Shown here one piece after another: positions 5,836 through 7,847 of a stretch of DNA of 7,847 bases. Location of the stretch: NCBI GenBank assembly GCA_016200035.1, contig JACQFM010000122.1:1-7847 (forward strand). Direction: 5' to 3'. A program made the translations under genes and the position numbers. This DNA comes from Nitrososphaerota archaeon. GTDB lineage: Archaea > Thermoproteota > Nitrososphaeria > Nitrososphaerales > Nitrosopumilaceae. The stretch's first letter is position 1. Every line of letters begins with the position of its first letter. The notes beneath the pieces are model-generated. The model did no database searches. It worked only from the letters and a program-made list of their open reading frames with translations, and had not been told where the DNA came from.

Positions 5836-6405
5836 TTATCGGGCTCCTGCTAGCAGCTGCGGTAATTCTGCAACGAGTTCGTCCTCGGCAACCTCGATTC
5901 TTCTGAAGCCACTGACGCATGATTTTATGAGTGCCTTGACACAGCGGTTGTAAACAACCTCTTCCTGTTCATTCTTCAGCCGAGCGAGGTCGCAGACAGA
6001 TCTTCTGAATTTCTTTCCCGTTATGGAAGTCAGCGCGAATTTTATGACGTCTTTTGTGACCTCCTCTTCCAGAATTTCCTCTACGATCCTGCTGGTTCTT
6101 CCAGGTATCTCTTCATAAACGAAGATCACCGGGTCTGGTCTTATGATCTGGGCTTCCTGTATGTTGAACGAGTCAACCACCACTCTGTCATTTCCATTGC
6201 TGAATTCTGAGCGCTCGGTTGGAATCAACACCGATCGGCCCGCTTCCAGCGCATTCCTTACAGATGACTTGATGGTTCCCAAGATTCCGCTTATCTCGTT
6301 TGCTGGAATTGGCTGCCCAATCGAAACAGGTCTGAATCCTGCCTTGCGAAGTGCCTTGTCTATATCCTCGTGCGTAGTTCCGTCAACTTGGAAAATCTTT
6401 TCCAT
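5836..6405 (-). CDS. 189-aa soluble protein of unknown function, first gene of the operon
   Basis: I do not recognise this protein. It is soluble, without signal peptide or membrane segment. The N-terminal 65 residues look alpha/beta (MEKIFQVDGTTHEDIDKALR, then a helix at about 36-55 followed by SVLIPTERSEF). Residues about 75-100 form likely beta strands (RVVVDSF, QIIRPDPVIFVYEEIPGR). The C-terminal half is mostly helical and charged, with scattered Cys138, Cys155 and Cys163 that do not make an evident metal site, and a last segment FRRIEVAEDELVAELPQLL. The ATG at 6405 is well placed: a TATA-like box sits about 26 nt upstream, implying a leaderless messenger, and the next gene starts one base after this stop. 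First position in a polycistronic unit with a transfer-type ATPase makes a structural, DNA-binding or regulatory role all possible; the sequence alone does not choose. Confidence 0.75.
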   Translation of the reverse strand: MEKIFQVDGTTHEDIDKALRKAGFRPVSIGQPIPANEISGILGTIKSSVRNALEAGRSVLIPTERSEFSNGNDRVVVDSFNIQEAQIIRPDPVIFVYEEIPGRTSRIVEEILEEEVTKDVIKFALTSITGKKFRRSVCDLARLKNEQEEVVYNRCVKALIKSCVSGFRRIEVAEDELVAELPQLLAGAR

Positions 6406-6426
6406 ATGGGAGTTTTCTTAATATTC

Positions 6427-6434
6427 TATTTATT
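6427..6434 (-). promoter_or_regulatory. TATA-like box of the six-gene operon, leaderless start
   Basis: On the minus strand the box reads AATAAATA and its centre is about 26 nt before the ATG at 6405. That is the normal archaeal distance from TATA box to transcription start, so the messenger should begin at or next to the ATG. No Shine-Dalgarno motif precedes this ATG, while all five downstream genes have one, which agrees with leaderless initiation of the first gene only. The promoter lies within the 52-base gap after the toroid gene's stop, so read-through from that gene is also possible. Confidence 0.6.
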
Positions 6435-6457
6435 GCCCGATACCGAAGTTGATAGTA

Positions 6458-7847
6458 TCAGCTTTCTTTGGAGTCAGGAAGGAGCATTGTAACTCTTTCC
6501 CAATATCTGTCAGGGTCATTCAGATAATTATGTACAACCATTAGACACAATATTGTTTGGTGAAGAACGTGCACAGCCGATATGGTATTCCAGTATCTAG
6601 GAGACAAATGTATTGACAGTCTAATTTCACCTTTGTTTAATTCAAACAATGGAATCTTTGTAAAACTGTCCATGTCTTTTCTGGCCTTTTCACATGTTCT
6701 TACTATTATATCGATAATCTGGGATGACAGTGGCCACACGCCACACCACATAAGGGCAGACATGCAGTCGGTAACTATGTTCAGATGCTGAGATTTGTTA
6801 AGAAAATTGGTTATAGCTTTTGTGTTGTTGTAGAAATAATTTATGATTTTGAGCGTTCTGAATTTATTATTTGTTAAATCTCTCAGTAATTTTTCCGACA
6901 AGTAAAAAGAGTTTTGTCCAATCATCGTGTTTGCTATGAATGCAGTGGTTTCAACATCTGGTTCGTTATCCTTGCTTACACTGTAACCACCATCTGATTC
7001 CAGTTTTGCCAAATATTTGAAAAATCTCTTGACAAACGGATGTTCGAAAACCTGTGACCAATCAAGATTCAGTAACTTTGTTGCAGAATAATACCCAGCA
7101 ATCATCTGAACAGTAGAATACAAATTTACCTGAAGCAGATACTCCGTCTCAAGATTTACAGTCTCTTCTTTCTCTTTAGCCGCATGTTCCAGTAAGTTTA
7201 GGATAAAAGAGTAAGACTTTCTGACTTTTTCTTTGTCTATGATAATATCTGGAAATACTTCGTGAATTTCTTTTAGCAGATACAATATGAGTGATGTGTC
7301 CTTTACCATCAGTGTCTTATCGTAATTTCTTAATGCCCATGCGCCGTCGTCTCCCTGAGATTCAAAAAGTAATTTTACTATTTTAGAAACTGTTTCGTAA
7401 GGATTGAAATTTATTTTTGGACCATTTCTAATTTTGTTTAACTTGTATCCTATGACCAGACAATATGTGGAATATGTCAGGGCATCTAAGATCAATCTGG
7501 CCTCTACATCTACACTGAGCGACATCAGGTGTTCAATAATTTTGTAGGCTAGGCTCTTGTCAAATTCTCTGTTTCTTATTGATCTTGCCATGTCTTGGAG
7601 CTGGCCTTCTGAAAACTTTGAGAAAAACTCGTTGTATTTGTTCAGTATTGTTTTCAATCCAAATTCAACATAATCTTCAATGGAGCCTACGCTATCTCGG
7701 TATTGTTCGCTCTTGTTTAGAATGGATTTTTCCCATCTTGATAAATACTGAATAAAGAAATTATCAGATATTCCGGCCTTAATTATATCCTCAGGCATTT
7801 CTTCAAAATTTTTTATTCTATATGATGTTGATTCTGTCTGAACAAGA
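6458..7847 (-). CDS. Alpha/alpha-toroid protein, squalene cyclase/prenyltransferase-like repeats (5' end open at window edge)
   Basis: The frame has an ATG at 7798 (446 aa) but stays open to the window edge, reading SYRIKNFEE before that Met, so the true start may lie outside. Numbering from that Met, residues 148-154 read QGDDGAW, the exact Q-x2-D-G-x-W of the QW repeat of terpenoid cyclases. A second repeat-like unit has ESDGGY at 267-272 followed by DVETTAFIANTM at 281-292. The rest is helical and helix pairs are expected throughout, as in the alpha/alpha barrel of squalene-hopene cyclases and protein prenyltransferase beta subunits. DVETTA sits where cyclases carry DxDDTA, but the central acid is Glu and the next is Thr, so normal cyclase protonation chemistry is doubtful. 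Zinc ligands of prenyltransferases were not identified. It may be a diverged cyclase, a lyase-like or a binding protein. Its AT-rich composition matches the left flank rather than the operon it precedes, suggesting host DNA. Confidence 0.75.
   Translation of the reverse strand, partial: LVQTESTSYRIKNFEEMPEDIIKAGISDNFFIQYLSRWEKSILNKSEQYRDSVGSIEDYVEFGLKTILNKYNEFFSKFSEGQLQDMARSIRNREFDKSLAYKIIEHLMSLSVDVEARLILDALTYSTYCLVIGYKLNKIRNGPKINFNPYETVSKIVKLLFESQGDDGAWALRNYDKTLMVKDTSLILYLLKEIHEVFPDIIIDKEKVRKSYSFILNLLEHAAKEKEETVNLETEYLLQVNLYSTVQMIAGYYSATKLLNLDWSQVFEHPFVKRFFKYLAKLESDGGYSVSKDNEPDVETTAFIANTMIGQNSFYLSEKLLRDLTNNKFRTLKIINYFYNNTKAITNFLNKSQHLNIVTDCMSALMWCGVWPLSSQIIDIIVRTCEKARKDMDSFTKIPLFELNKGEIRLSIHLSPRYWNTISAVHVLHQTILCLMVVHNYLNDPDRYWERVTMLLPDSKES

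Noticed and set aside
6406..6457. Right-hand att direct repeat matching the integrase upstream region
   Set aside because: Only a 7-bp GCCCGAT match in inverted orientation was found by eye, which is too short to support an attachment site.
1..7847. CRISPR array or insertion sequence
   Set aside because: No regularly spaced repeats, no transposase motif and no terminal inverted repeats with target duplication were seen.

Overview
The window looks archaeal, most likely from a Nitrososphaerota (Thaumarchaeota) genome. The signs are a surface-protein remnant ending in a PEF-type archaeosortase signal, a tyrosine integrase of the kind common in ammonia-oxidising archaea, an apparently leaderless operon with a TATA-like box about 26 nt before its first ATG, and frequent TTG starts. 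The assignment rests on these features only; no rRNA or tRNA is present.

Layout. (1) 1-891 is AT-rich and probably host DNA: the N-terminal part of a dolichyl-phosphate-mannose-synthase-like family 2 glycosyltransferase (minus strand, running off the left edge), then a 5'-truncated remnant of a PEF-CTERM surface protein (plus strand). (2) Near 895 base composition changes abruptly. A short GC-rich patch without an ORF precedes a complete tyrosine recombinase (999-2144, plus). (3) From 6405 back to 2185 on the minus strand lies a tight six-gene operon converging on the integrase: a soluble 189-aa protein of unknown function, a 95-aa two-helix membrane protein, a 205-aa zinc-finger/winged-helix-like protein, a 71-aa two-helix membrane protein, a 695-aa HerA/VirD4-type P-loop ATPase with a C-terminal winged-helix-like and possible nuclease-fold tail, and a 156-aa charged, disordered protein. 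Genes are separated by 1 nt or overlap by 4 or 29 nt, and the five downstream genes each have an AGGAG- or GGTGGAG-like Shine-Dalgarno sequence. (4) From 6458 to the right edge, AT-rich DNA resumes with an alpha/alpha-toroid (squalene cyclase/prenyltransferase-like) gene on the minus strand, open at its 5' end.

Interpretation. Integrase plus operon form a compact block of different base composition, about 5.5 kb long, between AT-rich genes, consistent with an integrated mobile element. A hexameric DNA-pump-like ATPase co-transcribed with two tiny membrane proteins, a likely DNA-binding protein and a disordered protein suggests a minimal DNA-transfer (conjugation-like) or DNA-packaging module. 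That reading is inference: no relaxase, capsid gene or replication protein is visible, and the attachment sites were not identified with confidence.
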